Positions 8,691-17,123 of a DNA stretch of 39,567 nucleotides are shown in pieces. Both the position numbers and the translations under genes were made by a program. Under the pieces are notes generated by a model that was given only the letters and a program-made list of their open reading frames with translations, made no database searches and was not told the DNA's origin. Each line of letters starts with the position of its first letter. Position 1 is the stretch's first letter. Source of the stretch: Bacteroidales bacterium. Lineage in GTDB: Bacteria; Bacteroidota; Bacteroidia; Bacteroidales; UBA3824. The stretch lies in NCBI GenBank assembly GCA_017544805.1, contig JAFYDK010000070.1, forward strand, positions 1 through 39,567, written 5' to 3'.

Positions 8691-9971
8691 ATGGAACTTC
8701 AGAGTATCAAGCAGCGGTTTGGAATTATCGGCAACAACGAAGAGCTTAACAGAGCCCTTGACATTGCAGCCCATGTTGCGCCTACTGACATTTCAGTGCT
8801 TGTAATCGGAGAGTCAGGCGTGGGAAAAGAGCATATCCCGCAAGTGATTCACGCTTTAAGCAGCCGAAAACACGGGCCGTACATAGCCGTTAACTGCGGT
8901 GCAATACCGGAAGGAACTATTGACAGCGAATTGTTCGGACACGAAAAAGGCTCTTTTACCGGTGCTAACGATATGCGAAAAGGGTATTTTGAGGTTGCTG
9001 ACCATGGTACTATTTTTCTTGACGAGGTTGCAGAATTACCTCTGAGCACTCAAGTAAGACTTTTAAGGGTACTTGAAAGCAAAGAATTTATAAAAGTAGG
9101 TTCGAGTAAAATTCAAAAAACCGATGTACGCGTAGTTGCCGCAACAAATGTCAATATGGCAAAAGCTGTCAAAGAAGGCCGTTTCAGAGAAGACCTTTAT
9201 TATAGGCTCAACACCGTACAAATCAATATGCCGCCCCTTAGGGAACGTGGAAACGATATTGTATTGTTGTTCAGAAAGTTTGCCGTTGATTTTGCCGAAC
9301 GTTTTAATGTTCCGGTTATAAAACTTGACGAAGAGGCTCAACACGTTATCACGGCTTATCATTGGCCAGGAAACGTTAGACAGCTAAGAAATATTACTGA
9401 ACAGATTTCCATTTTGGGACAGCAAAGGGAAATCACCGGTGAAATCATAAAAAAGTATCTGCCCGGTTATCAACAGGAAAACCACCCTGCAATCGTTACC
9501 AAAAATTCTCAAACGGAGCATGAAGACCACTCCGGAGGCGATTTTACCTCTGATAGAGAAATTATCTACAAGATACTTTTTGATATTAAAAACGATATTG
9601 CAGATCTTAGAAAAGACATTCAGCACCTATTGAACGGAGAAATCCGTCCGATGGAAAAAGTTCACGAAGACTCTTACAATATCGGCGAAATGCAATACGG
9701 AACGGATATAACAGTAAACCGTCCGATAGTAACACCCGCTGCGCACAAAGAGTCTGAAATAAGGCATACGGCAGATTTTCATGACGAAAGCAATTTTATT
9801 GACACCGAAGAATATGTCGATGACAATCTCTCGCTCGTGGAATCCGAATTTGCGTTAATAAAAAAAGCCTTGGACAAACACGAAGGAAAACGCAAAGCAG
9901 CCGCAAAAGAACTCGGTATTTCGGAGCGCACGTTGTACCGCAAACTTAAAGAATATAGTTTCAGCAAATGA
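8691..9971 (+). CDS. sigma-54 interaction-domain transcriptional regulator, no receiver domain (426 aa)
   Basis: NtrC-type AAA+ activator. The AAA+ domain begins almost at the N-terminus: Walker A GESGVGKE (40-47), the sigma-54 contact loop as GSFTGA (87-92; GAFTGA in most relatives), Walker B TIFLDEV (107-113), sensor/arginine region REDLYYRLN, and HWPGNVRQL. A poorly conserved acidic linker of about 110 residues follows, then a Fis-type helix-turn-helix at the C-terminus (AAAKELGISERTLYRKLKEY). No response-regulator or other sensory domain is present, so its input must come from elsewhere or its level must be controlled. The next gene's ATG overlaps its stop codon (ATGA). In Bacteroidota this regulator type commonly sits ahead of lptE and secG, which matches here. 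Confidence 0.92.
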   Translation: MELQSIKQRFGIIGNNEELNRALDIAAHVAPTDISVLVIGESGVGKEHIPQVIHALSSRKHGPYIAVNCGAIPEGTIDSELFGHEKGSFTGANDMRKGYFEVADHGTIFLDEVAELPLSTQVRLLRVLESKEFIKVGSSKIQKTDVRVVAATNVNMAKAVKEGRFREDLYYRLNTVQINMPPLRERGNDIVLLFRKFAVDFAERFNVPVIKLDEEAQHVITAYHWPGNVRQLRNITEQISILGQQREITGEIIKKYLPGYQQENHPAIVTKNSQTEHEDHSGGDFTSDREIIYKILFDIKNDIADLRKDIQHLLNGEIRPMEKVHEDSYNIGEMQYGTDITVNRPIVTPAAHKESEIRHTADFHDESNFIDTEEYVDDNLSLVESEFALIKKALDKHEGKRKAAAKELGISERTLYRKLKEYSFSK

Positions 9972-10477
9972 ACAAATTAAAAAAAATATACACTTTAATA
10001 ATATTGTCGTTGCTGTTTTTGGTTACGGACTGCGGAATTTATTCTTTTACAGGTGCTTCTTACGGAACGGCAAAAACGGTTTCGATAGATTATTTTCAAA
10101 ACCGTTCAACATACGTTAATGCAACGCTGAGCAACACTATTACGGAGAATTTAAAGGACAGATTTATGAGTCAGACGCCTTTAAGTCTTGTAAAATCGGG
10201 CGGTGATTTGCATTTTGAAGGTACGATAACAGGTTATACGATAACTTCAGTCGGCATTAAATCGGGCGAAACTGCAAGTTACAACCGCTTGACAATCACC
10301 TTAAAGGTCGCCTTTACTAACGAAACCGCTCCCGAAAACGATTTCGACAAATCGTATTCAAGATATGCGGATTATGACGTTACAAGCTCGTTTGCATCCG
10401 TAGAATCCTCTTTAGTGGAGGAAATCGTTGAACAATTAATTGACGATATTTTCAACGATTCAGTAGTGAATTGGTAA
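9968..10477 (+). CDS. lptE: LptE-like LPS-assembly lipoprotein (169 aa)
   Basis: Outer-membrane lipoprotein likely to plug and assist LptD in placing lipopolysaccharide at the cell surface. It has a hydrophobic signal peptide with lipobox LVTDC (Cys at about 22), followed by the family-like pattern GIYSFTGAS...VSIDYFQNRS, the TITENLKDRF helix, and the strand-rich GGDLHFEGTITGY. Its length is normal. The start overlaps the stop of the upstream regulator by four bases, implying translational coupling. The neighbours (regulator before, SecG after) are the usual Bacteroidota arrangement and support the assignment; the family is weakly conserved in sequence. Confidence 0.82.
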   Translation: MNKLKKIYTLIILSLLFLVTDCGIYSFTGASYGTAKTVSIDYFQNRSTYVNATLSNTITENLKDRFMSQTPLSLVKSGGDLHFEGTITGYTITSVGIKSGETASYNRLTITLKVAFTNETAPENDFDKSYSRYADYDVTSSFASVESSLVEEIVEQLIDDIFNDSVVNW

Positions 10478-10538
10478 ACTTTTTTTACAAAAAACAACAA
10501 ATACAAGGAAGGAAACAAACAAAAAAACTTTAGTAATT

Positions 10539-11999
10539 ATGATAAATTCAAAACAGTTTTTTAAATACCTGCAAGACCCCGGACAACTCACAGAAAGTTC
10601 GGTTGTGGAGATAGAACAGTTGATAAAACAATTTCCGTTTTTTCAAACTGCACATCTTTTGTATTTAAAGTCGCTCAAAAAGATTAACAAGAAACTCGTA
10701 TCGGAAAAACTTCCGGTTGAGTCATTATATATTGCTGATAGAAAAAAACTTTACGGAATACTTGAAGAAGACGATTCTTACAAGAGTCAGTTGATTTCTA
10801 AAGCAACCAACACAAAAGAAGACACAGAAAACAAAGCTTCAAACGGAAAGACTTTCAAAGTCGTTACGCCTGAGAGTGTTACAACTCAAACAAAGGAAAC
10901 TAAAGATTCTACTCAAGGCGGAACTACCGTTACAAAGGAGACTAAAACTGTTACCGTTAGCGAAGGAAAAACGGAAAACGCTCCGAATATCAAAAAGAAA
11001 AATCTTACAGCAGAGGAACGCAAAAATAATCACGACAATTTGGTAAAAGACTTTTTTGACGAAAGACAAGAAAGTAATTATCAGACTGTTGCAACTAATA
11101 TTGCGGAAGACGGTTCGATAAAATCAGCGGCTGCCGATTTTGCAAAAGAGGAAAACGTAAGTCAAGCGGTAATACGCCACGAGTCTAGAGCTTCAGAAAA
11201 CAAACCCTCTGAAACACCAAAACCGCAAGTTGAAACAAAAACTCAAGTTATTGAAACTAAGACAGTAGAAACCAAAACAATAGCAACTAAGGTTGAAGAA
11301 AAACCAAAAGTTGTAGAAACCAAAACGGTAGAAACTAAGGTTGAAGAAAAACCGAAAGTTGAAGAAACCAAAACGGTAGAAACTAAGGTTGAAGAAAAAC
11401 CGAAAGACAACATTTTAGACAAAATAGCATCTCTTAGAAAAGAGAAAGACGAAGTAAATAAGAAACTTCAAGAAGAAGAATTAGTAGCTAAAAAAGCAAA
11501 AGAAGAGGCTGAAAAAGCTGCGGCTGCTGCTGTTATAACTACGACTACGACCGTTGTTAAGGAAACCGTTACAACCGTCACAGAAAAAAAGCCGGCAGAC
11601 AAAGAAACTGAATTGTTAGAATTGGAAAAACCGGTGGAGAAACCTGCCGAAAAATCTGCAGCGGAAAAACTTTTAGCACGTTTAGAGAGGTTCAAAGACA
11701 ACAAAAACCCGGAAACTTCAGAAAATAAGATTGAAAGCGATAGTTTGATAGATAAATTTTTGAAAGAAGATCCGCATATTGACCGCAACAAAGAGGTTGT
11801 TCAAGGTGATATGGGTGAGGATTCCGTTAAACAGCCGGAACTTTATTCTGAAAAACTTGCAAAACTTTACATCACACAAAAACTTTATGACAAAGCCCTT
11901 GCAAGTTATGAAAAATTAAAAGCAAAATACCCTGAGAAGGAAAGTTATTTTGCAGAAAAAATTGAAGAAATCCAACAATTGAAAAAAAATAATCAATAA
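10539..11999 (+). CDS. TPR-containing low-complexity protein (486 aa)
   Basis: No signal peptide or membrane helix, so probably cytoplasmic. Residues 1-90 form a conserved-looking helical domain (QFFKYLQDPGQLTESSVVEI). The middle, about 90-420, is very rich in Lys, Glu, Thr and Val, probably disordered or coiled coil, and includes three tandem 16-residue units (VETKTVETKVEEKPK type). The C-terminal 60 residues contain a single TPR-like motif (KLAKLYITQKLYDKALASYEKL). A gene of this kind between lptE and secG is common in Bacteroidota. Its function is unknown to me; a scaffold role is only a guess. A purine-rich AAGGAAGGA lies about 23 bases upstream, too far for an ideal ribosome-binding site. 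Confidence 0.82.
   Translation: MINSKQFFKYLQDPGQLTESSVVEIEQLIKQFPFFQTAHLLYLKSLKKINKKLVSEKLPVESLYIADRKKLYGILEEDDSYKSQLISKATNTKEDTENKASNGKTFKVVTPESVTTQTKETKDSTQGGTTVTKETKTVTVSEGKTENAPNIKKKNLTAEERKNNHDNLVKDFFDERQESNYQTVATNIAEDGSIKSAAADFAKEENVSQAVIRHESRASENKPSETPKPQVETKTQVIETKTVETKTIATKVEEKPKVVETKTVETKVEEKPKVEETKTVETKVEEKPKDNILDKIASLRKEKDEVNKKLQEEELVAKKAKEEAEKAAAAAVITTTTTVVKETVTTVTEKKPADKETELLELEKPVEKPAEKSAAEKLLARLERFKDNKNPETSENKIESDSLIDKFLKEDPHIDRNKEVVQGDMGEDSVKQPELYSEKLAKLYITQKLYDKALASYEKLKAKYPEKESYFAEKIEEIQQLKKNNQ
11263..11406 (+). repeat. three tandem 48-bp repeats inside the TPR gene
   Basis: Copies at 11263-11310, 11311-11358 and 11359-11406. Copies 2 and 3 differ at only a few bases, copy 1 at more. 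They are in frame and encode a Thr/Lys/Glu-rich 16-residue unit, so copy number could vary without breaking the gene. Confidence 0.9.
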
Positions 12000-12006
12000 T
12001 TAAATC

Positions 12007-12345
12007 ATGTATACAACTTTATTAGTACTAATCGTAATTGCAGCCGTATTGTTAATACTCATCGTATTGGTTCAAAACAGCAAAGGCGGCGGTTTGGCAA
12101 CTGATTTGAGCGGCGGCTCACAGTTCGGCGGGGTAGCCGAGCAAAAAAGTAAACTTGAAAAATACACTTGGGGCTTAGTAATCGTAATTACTGTTTTAAG
12201 CATTATAGCAAGTGTAAGCGGCGGAAACGTAAAAAAACAAGGTGATAAGGAATCTGGCGTTAAACAGATTATGATAAATCAAAACGCAACACCTTCTATT
12301 CCTACTGTACCTTCTATTCAGAACGCTCCGGCTGATAACAAATAA
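12007..12345 (+). CDS. secG: preprotein translocase subunit SecG
   Basis: Small inner-membrane partner of SecYE in protein export. Two membrane helices (about residues 3-20 and 55-72) flank the family signature VLVQNSKGGGLATDLSGG-QFGG and the conserved charged stretch before the second helix. The C-terminal 35 residues are polar and variable (Gln/Asn/Pro-rich), which is common in this phylum. It begins 7 bases after the TPR gene and ends the cluster with an intrinsic terminator. Confidence 0.94.
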   Translation: MYTTLLVLIVIAAVLLILIVLVQNSKGGGLATDLSGGSQFGGVAEQKSKLEKYTWGLVIVITVLSIIASVSGGNVKKQGDKESGVKQIMINQNATPSIPTVPSIQNAPADNK

Positions 12346-12374
12346 AACAGTACGGAAAAAATAGAAAAAACAAG

Positions 12375-12419
12375 AAAAAACTCCGTCCTTTTTCTAAAAA
12401 AGAAGACGGAGTTTTTTTT
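12375..12419 (+). terminator. intrinsic terminator after secG
   Basis: Perfect 10-base arms at 12378-12387 and 12405-12414, followed by a T-run. It closes the regulator-lptE-TPR-secG unit. Confidence 0.88.
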
Positions 12420-12470
12420 AAAATACAGATACATTTTTTATACGGTTAAACAATTTTATTTGTAAATTAA

Positions 12471-13496
12471 ATGAAAAAGATTTTGGTAACCGGCGGTACG
12501 GGATTTATCGGCTCCCACACCACGGTAGAACTTCAACAAAAAGGTTATCAAGTAGTTATCGTTGATAATTTGAGCAATTCCTCTGCCGATGTTATTGATA
12601 ATATCACCAAAATTACGGGACAAAAACCTATTTTCGGTAAAGTTGACGTTTCTAACAAAGAACAACTTTTCGACTTCTTAAAACAAAACCAAGGCATTGA
12701 ATCCATAATTCATTTTGCAGCTTCAAAAGCAGTCGGAGAATCGGTTCAAGTTCCGCTCAAATATTACCGCAACAATATCAACGGACTTATTAACATTTTG
12801 GAAGCGATGAAAGAATTTAAGATTTCAAATCTTGTTTTCTCCTCATCATGTACTGTTTACGGTCAGCCGGAAAAACTCCCCGTAACGGAACAATCTCCTA
12901 TTCAACCTGCTCTCTCGCCTTACGGCAATACCAAACAAATTAACGAAGAAATTATCCGCGATTTCGTGAAAGTAAATCCGGAAATTCACGCTATCGCTTT
13001 AAGATATTTTAATCCCGTAGGAGCGCATCCTTCGTCTTTGATTGGCGAACTTCCGCTCGGGGTTCCCGCTAATTTGATACCATACATCACACAGACTGCT
13101 GCCGGAATTCGAGAATGTTTAAGTGTTTTCGGTAACGATTACGATACTCCAGACGGCACTCCTATCCGCGATTATATTGACATTATCGACCTTGCAAATG
13201 CTCACATTGCTGCTATCAAACGCATGGAAGATAACAAACAAAAACAATCGTTGGAATTTTTCAATATCGGTACGGGCAATGGTTTGTCGGTTTTGGAATT
13301 AATTAAAGCTTTTGAAGAGGCAACAGGAGTAAAACTCAATTACAAAATCGTAGGACGCCGAGAAGGCGACATCGAAAAAGTTTGGGCTGATACTTCATTC
13401 GCTAACAAAGAACTCGGCTGGAAAGCTGTCGTTCCCCTCAAAGAAACGATGTTAAACGCTTGGAATTGGCAGAAAAAAGTTTCAGGAATAAAATAA
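12471..13496 (+). CDS. galE: UDP-glucose 4-epimerase
   Basis: Interconverts UDP-glucose and UDP-galactose for surface polysaccharide and galactose metabolism. It is an extended short-chain dehydrogenase: NAD-binding GGTGFIG at residues 8-14, active-site SSSCTVYG (124-131), catalytic YGNTK (Tyr151, Lys155), and the RYFNPVGAHPSSLIGE and GTPIRDYIDIIDLA segments typical of GalE. The 341-residue length is normal. It is transcribed alone and converges on the lipid A operon; the two share a bidirectional terminator. Confidence 0.96.
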   Translation: MKKILVTGGTGFIGSHTTVELQQKGYQVVIVDNLSNSSADVIDNITKITGQKPIFGKVDVSNKEQLFDFLKQNQGIESIIHFAASKAVGESVQVPLKYYRNNINGLINILEAMKEFKISNLVFSSSCTVYGQPEKLPVTEQSPIQPALSPYGNTKQINEEIIRDFVKVNPEIHAIALRYFNPVGAHPSSLIGELPLGVPANLIPYITQTAAGIRECLSVFGNDYDTPDGTPIRDYIDIIDLANAHIAAIKRMEDNKQKQSLEFFNIGTGNGLSVLELIKAFEEATGVKLNYKIVGRREGDIEKVWADTSFANKELGWKAVVPLKETMLNAWNWQKKVSGIK

Positions 13497-13513
13497 TATT
13501 TTTTCTTTTAAAA

Positions 13514-13560
13514 AATAAAAGAGCCGCAACGTATTTTTTATTGCGACTCTTTTATTTTTT
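13514..13560. terminator. bidirectional terminator between galE and lpxA
   Basis: Arms at 13514-13529 and 13541-13556, with one C-A mismatch on the plus strand (G-U on the minus strand). The arms are flanked by A-rich and T-rich ends suited to both directions. Confidence 0.85.
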
Positions 13561-13566
13561 TATTAT

Positions 13567-14346
13567 CTACAATTTCGGACCTTTTAAAATGCCGTGCTGA
13601 CTATTTGCTATAAAATCCAAAATCATATTTCTTTCTTCACAATCAGGAATCTCTGATTTTATTTTTTCCAATGCCTTGGAAAGATTCAATTCTGATTGAT
13701 AAATAAATCTGTAACAATTTTTGATGTTAGCGATTTGTTCCTCGGTAAAACCTCTGCGCTGCATTCCCACGATATTGATTCCACAGTACTGAATCGGCGT
13801 TCTGCCCGCATACGAAAACGGCGGAATATCTTTGTTAACACCAGACATACCCGATGTCATGGAATGTGCACCGATTTTTGAAAACTGAACTATCGCCGAA
13901 CCACCACCGATTACTGCCCAATCGTTGATTTCTACTTCACCCGCAATCTGCGTTGCATTGCTGATAACCAAGTGATTTCCCAAAACACAATCGTGTCCAA
14001 CATGACAATAAGCCATTATCAAATTGTTGGAACCGATAACTGTTTTGCCGCGCGAAGCCGTTCCGCGATTCAAGGTTACTGACTCCCTAAAAGTATTGTT
14101 GTCGCCGATTTCAAGAGTGGTATATTCACCCTTAAACTTCAAATCCTGAGGCACTGCCCCGATTGAAGCTCCCGGAAAAATTCTGTTGTTTTTGCCGAGT
14201 CTCGTGCCCGAAAAAACATGAACATTAGAAATCAACGTACAACCATCGCCTATTTCAACATCATCATCGATAACGCAAAAAGGACCTATCGTAACATTTT
14301 CTCCGATTTTGGCATTCGGGTTTATTTCGGTTAATTTGTGTATCAT
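13567..14346 (-). CDS. lpxA: acyl-ACP--UDP-N-acetylglucosamine O-acyltransferase
   Basis: First acylation step of lipid A synthesis. Left-handed beta-helix of hexapeptide repeats (IGENVTIGPFCVI and similar) over the first 185 residues, with the catalytic histidine in CHVGHDC (His118). A C-terminal helical region of about 70 residues follows. The 259-residue length is normal. It is the last gene of lpxD-lpxC/fabZ-lpxA, starting 4 bases after the previous stop. Confidence 0.95.
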   Translation of the reverse strand: MIHKLTEINPNAKIGENVTIGPFCVIDDDVEIGDGCTLISNVHVFSGTRLGKNNRIFPGASIGAVPQDLKFKGEYTTLEIGDNNTFRESVTLNRGTASRGKTVIGSNNLIMAYCHVGHDCVLGNHLVISNATQIAGEVEINDWAVIGGGSAIVQFSKIGAHSMTSGMSGVNKDIPPFSYAGRTPIQYCGINIVGMQRRGFTEEQIANIKNCYRFIYQSELNLSKALEKIKSEIPDCEERNMILDFIANSQHGILKGPKL

Positions 14347-14350
14347 AATT

Positions 14351-15748
14351 CTATTTATTTTTTGTTACCAAAGCCATAAATTCACCTTCCGAAATAACTT
14401 GTCCGTTTACGAAAGTCTGACCTTTCATCGTTACAACACCTCTGCGGATAGGTTCTGTCATCTCAAGTCTGAAGACCAAAACATCTCCCGGAACGGCTTT
14501 GGATTTAAATTTCACTTTATCTATTTTCAAAAAGTAAGTTGAGTATTTTTCGGGTTCGTCCACGTTGTTAAGCACCAAAATACCGCCGGTCTGAGCCATT
14601 GCTTCTATCTGCAAAACGCCCGGCATAACGGGTTCTGTCGGGAAATGACCTTGGAAAAACGCCTCGTTGAAAGTCAAATTCTTAACACCAACTATAACAG
14701 TTTTTGACATCTCGATAATCTTATCAACCAAAAGGAACGGATAACGGTGCGGCATCAACTGTTTGATTTTGTTTACATCCATTACCGGCTCTTTGAAAAT
14801 ATCAAAATCTACGCGGTTTTCTTTTTGTTTGGCTTTGATATGCTGACGGATAATTTTTGCAAATTCTACATTTGAAAAATGTCCCGGTCTTGTAGCAAAA
14901 ACTTTTCCTTTGAACGGTATTCCAACTAACGCCAAATCTCCGGCTAAATCCAAAAGTTTGTGTCTTGCGGGCTCGTTAGCAAAAATCAAATCTTTCTCGT
15001 TGAGAATGCCTTTCCTGCCTGAAAAATCAACACTCGGTTTACCCAAAAGTTTTGCCAATTCATCGATTTTTTCTTGTGACATTTCCTCTTCCATGATAAC
15101 GAGAGCACTATCAAGACTACCACCTTTTATAAGGTTGTTTTTCGCTAAAAATTCCAACTCTTTTGTAAAGACAAACGTTTTGGAAGGTGCTATTTCCTTA
15201 TCATAATCCTTAAATTCAACCGTTGAGGCAAATTGCGAACCCAATACCTTAGAATTATAATCAATCATCACATTGATTGAATAATTCTCTTGAGGAATCA
15301 AAGTAAGCTCGATGCCTTTTTCAGGATTTGAATATGTTAAATTCTCTTTTATCCTAAAGAAGTTTTTTTCAGCCTCCTGCTCCACAATACCAGCCTGTTG
15401 AAGTGCCTGAACAAAAGGTTTTGCACTACCGTCAAGAATCGGGGTTTCAGCATTGTTAATTTCAATCAACACGTTGTCGATACCTAAACCGGCAAGGGCT
15501 GACATAACGTGTTCGATAGTTCCTATCTTTGCACCTTTTTCTTCGATAGTGGTAGAACGTGAAGTGTCCGTTACATTATCCGCAATAGCGCGAACCTCAG
15601 GCTGATTCTCCAAATCAACCCTCTTGAATCTTATACCAAAATTCTCGGCTGCGGGTTTAAAACACATTTCAACCTCAACACCGGTATGCAAACCGTTGCC
15701 TTTTAACGTTATGCTTTGCTCCTTAATTGTCTTTTGTTTCTCTGACAT
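14351..15748 (-). CDS. lpxC/fabZ: bifunctional LpxC deacetylase / FabZ dehydratase fusion (465 aa)
   Basis: Two enzymes in one polypeptide. Residues 1 to about 305 are LpxC, the zinc UDP-3-O-acyl-GlcNAc deacetylase committing lipid A synthesis: GNGLHTG near the N-terminus, zinc ligands in EHVMSALAGLGIDN (His about 80) and RHKLLDLAGDL (His and Asp about 262-267), and GHFSNVEFAK near 289. Residues about 315-465 are FabZ, a 3-hydroxyacyl-ACP dehydratase: PHRYPFLLVD with catalytic His, and EPVMPGVLQIEAMAQ with catalytic Glu. The fusion is characteristic of Bacteroidota and links fatty acid supply to lipid A. It starts two bases after the lpxD stop, so the genes are translationally close. Confidence 0.96.
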   Translation of the reverse strand: MSEKQKTIKEQSITLKGNGLHTGVEVEMCFKPAAENFGIRFKRVDLENQPEVRAIADNVTDTSRSTTIEEKGAKIGTIEHVMSALAGLGIDNVLIEINNAETPILDGSAKPFVQALQQAGIVEQEAEKNFFRIKENLTYSNPEKGIELTLIPQENYSINVMIDYNSKVLGSQFASTVEFKDYDKEIAPSKTFVFTKELEFLAKNNLIKGGSLDSALVIMEEEMSQEKIDELAKLLGKPSVDFSGRKGILNEKDLIFANEPARHKLLDLAGDLALVGIPFKGKVFATRPGHFSNVEFAKIIRQHIKAKQKENRVDFDIFKEPVMDVNKIKQLMPHRYPFLLVDKIIEMSKTVIVGVKNLTFNEAFFQGHFPTEPVMPGVLQIEAMAQTGGILVLNNVDEPEKYSTYFLKIDKVKFKSKAVPGDVLVFRLEMTEPIRRGVVTMKGQTFVNGQVISEGEFMALVTKNK

Positions 15749-15749
15749 T

Positions 15750-16787
15750 TTATTTATGCTTTTTCAATTCTTCGATTTCGTTTTGTAAGTTTTGAAGTTC
15801 TTTTTCCATATCAGGCAGTTTTTTCAATGAAATATGTGACTTAAAAAACTGCATCTGCGGTACGGCAGGATAACCGATATAAACTCCCGTATCTTTCAAT
15901 TTGTGGCTGACACCTGTTTTGCCGCCGAATTTACAATTATCGGGAAGAGTCATGTGCCCTGCAAAACCGCACTGACCGCCCGCCATAGTATTTTTACCAA
16001 TAACGGTGCTGCCTGCCAATCCGCATTGAGCCGCCATAACAGTATTTTCGCCGATCTCGCAGTTGTGCGCAACATGACAAAGATTATCAAGTTTAACGCC
16101 TTTATGAATAATTGTGCTGCCCATTGTTGAGCGGTCTATCGTAACATTAGCACCAAGCTCCACATTGTCTTCTATTATAACGTTTCCGATTTGAGGAATC
16201 TTGTAATATGCGCCATCGGCCTGAGGTGCAAAACCAAAACCGTCAGAACCGATTACCGTGCCGGCATGAACGATTATGTTATTGCCCAAAACACAACCCT
16301 GATAAATCTTTACACCGGAATAAAGCATTACATTGTCACCAATTTCAACATTATCTCCGATATAACATTGAGGATAAATTTTGACGTTTTTGCCCAATTT
16401 AACACCCTTTCCGATGTAAGAAAATGCGCCTAAATAAATATCTTGAGGAATTTCAACACCTTGTGAAACGTATGAAGGCTGTTCTATGCCTTGAGGCTGA
16501 GGTATTGACTGCTGATAAAGTTGCAAAAGTCTCGCTAAACATTCGTAGGCATTATCAACCCTAATCAAAGTCGGCTTAACGGGCTTTTCGGGCTTAAAAT
16601 CCTTATTTACCAAAACGATAGAAGCCTCGGTATCATAAATATACTGAGTATATTTGAGATTGGAAAGAAAAGTAAGCGTACCTTTTTTCCCGCTTTCAAT
16701 TTTAGAAACTGACGAAACAGTTACGTTTTCGTCGCCTTCTACCTGACCGTTCAAGTATTGGGCTATTATTTTTGCTGAAAATTCCAT
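15750..16787 (-). CDS. lpxD: UDP-3-O-acylglucosamine N-acyltransferase
   Basis: Adds the N-linked hydroxyacyl chain in lipid A synthesis. N-terminal uridine-binding domain (about residues 1-100), then a long hexapeptide-repeat beta-helix with the catalytic histidine in CHVAHNC (His241), and a C-terminal helix of about 25 residues that is Glu/Lys-rich and likely coiled. The 345-residue length is normal. It is the first gene of the operon with lpxC/fabZ and lpxA. The start is well supported by the family N-terminus and by a -7 box just upstream. Confidence 0.95.
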   Translation of the reverse strand: MEFSAKIIAQYLNGQVEGDENVTVSSVSKIESGKKGTLTFLSNLKYTQYIYDTEASIVLVNKDFKPEKPVKPTLIRVDNAYECLARLLQLYQQSIPQPQGIEQPSYVSQGVEIPQDIYLGAFSYIGKGVKLGKNVKIYPQCYIGDNVEIGDNVMLYSGVKIYQGCVLGNNIIVHAGTVIGSDGFGFAPQADGAYYKIPQIGNVIIEDNVELGANVTIDRSTMGSTIIHKGVKLDNLCHVAHNCEIGENTVMAAQCGLAGSTVIGKNTMAGGQCGFAGHMTLPDNCKFGGKTGVSHKLKDTGVYIGYPAVPQMQFFKSHISLKKLPDMEKELQNLQNEIEELKKHK

Positions 16788-16803
16788 ATATGATAATTTT
16801 GTA

Positions 16804-16811
16804 CAAAGTTA
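16804..16811 (-). promoter_or_regulatory. candidate -7 box (TAACTTTG) of the lpx operon
   Basis: Exact TAnnTTTG on the minus strand, 16 bases before the lpxD start codon, implying a very short leader. No matching -33 TTTG was seen at 19-20 bases. Confidence 0.5.
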
Positions 16812-16862
16812 GTAATTCTATTTGAAACTAAAAAAGTTTTTTAATTTTTTTTATCAATAGTT

Positions 16863-16893
16863 TTTGAAATTTGATTTTTTTTGGTTATGTTTG
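16863..16893 (+). promoter_or_regulatory. promoter TTTG-N19-TATGTTTG
   Basis: Full Bacteroidota-type promoter: -33 TTTG at 16863-16866 and -7 TATGTTTG at 16886-16893, 42 bases before the start codon of the 56-residue membrane protein. It is divergent from the lpx operon promoter about 50 bases away. Confidence 0.7.
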
Positions 16894-16935
16894 CGCTGAA
16901 ACTTTAATTAACAACTTTTAATTTTTAATAATATT

Positions 16936-17106
16936 ATGAAATTAACAGCACCTAAAAACTCAGTATGGGGCGTAGCCGTAGGTCTCGGCGTCCTTGGACT
17001 CATCAGTCATTTTGTTAACATTCCTCATGTATCTCCATACGCATTTTGGCTTTTAGGAGCAGGATTTGTAATCCTTGCCGTTGCCAACTTGTTGAAAGGT
17101 GTTTAA
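16936..17106 (+). CDS. two-helix membrane microprotein (56 aa)
   Basis: A short gene: ATG at 16936, TAA at 17104. The product has a polar start (MKLTAPKNS), a hydrophobic helix (VWGVAVGLGVLGLISHF), a short turn with IPHVSPYA, and a second helix (FWLLGAGFVILAVANLLKG). It is probably an inner-membrane hairpin. A full promoter precedes it, and an A/T-rich leader lies before the start. I believe similar proteins of unknown function occur across Bacteroidales, though this is from memory. A metallo-beta-lactamase-fold gene starts 17 bases downstream, so the two are probably cotranscribed. Confidence 0.8.
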   Translation: MKLTAPKNSVWGVAVGLGVLGLISHFVNIPHVSPYAFWLLGAGFVILAVANLLKGV

Positions 17107-17123
17107 CAAGGAAAGTAAAAAAA

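Noticed and set aside
11263..11406. 48-bp repeats as a CRISPR or mobile element
   Set aside because: Contiguous, in frame, and low-complexity coding sequence.
14910..15206. 98-residue plus-strand frame opposite lpxC/fabZ
   Set aside because: Antisense shadow of a strongly supported gene, no promoter or family signature.
17046..17123. Longer start for the metallo-beta-lactamase-fold gene
   Set aside because: Lies inside the 56-residue membrane protein gene and gives a Cys/Arg-rich leader without family similarity.
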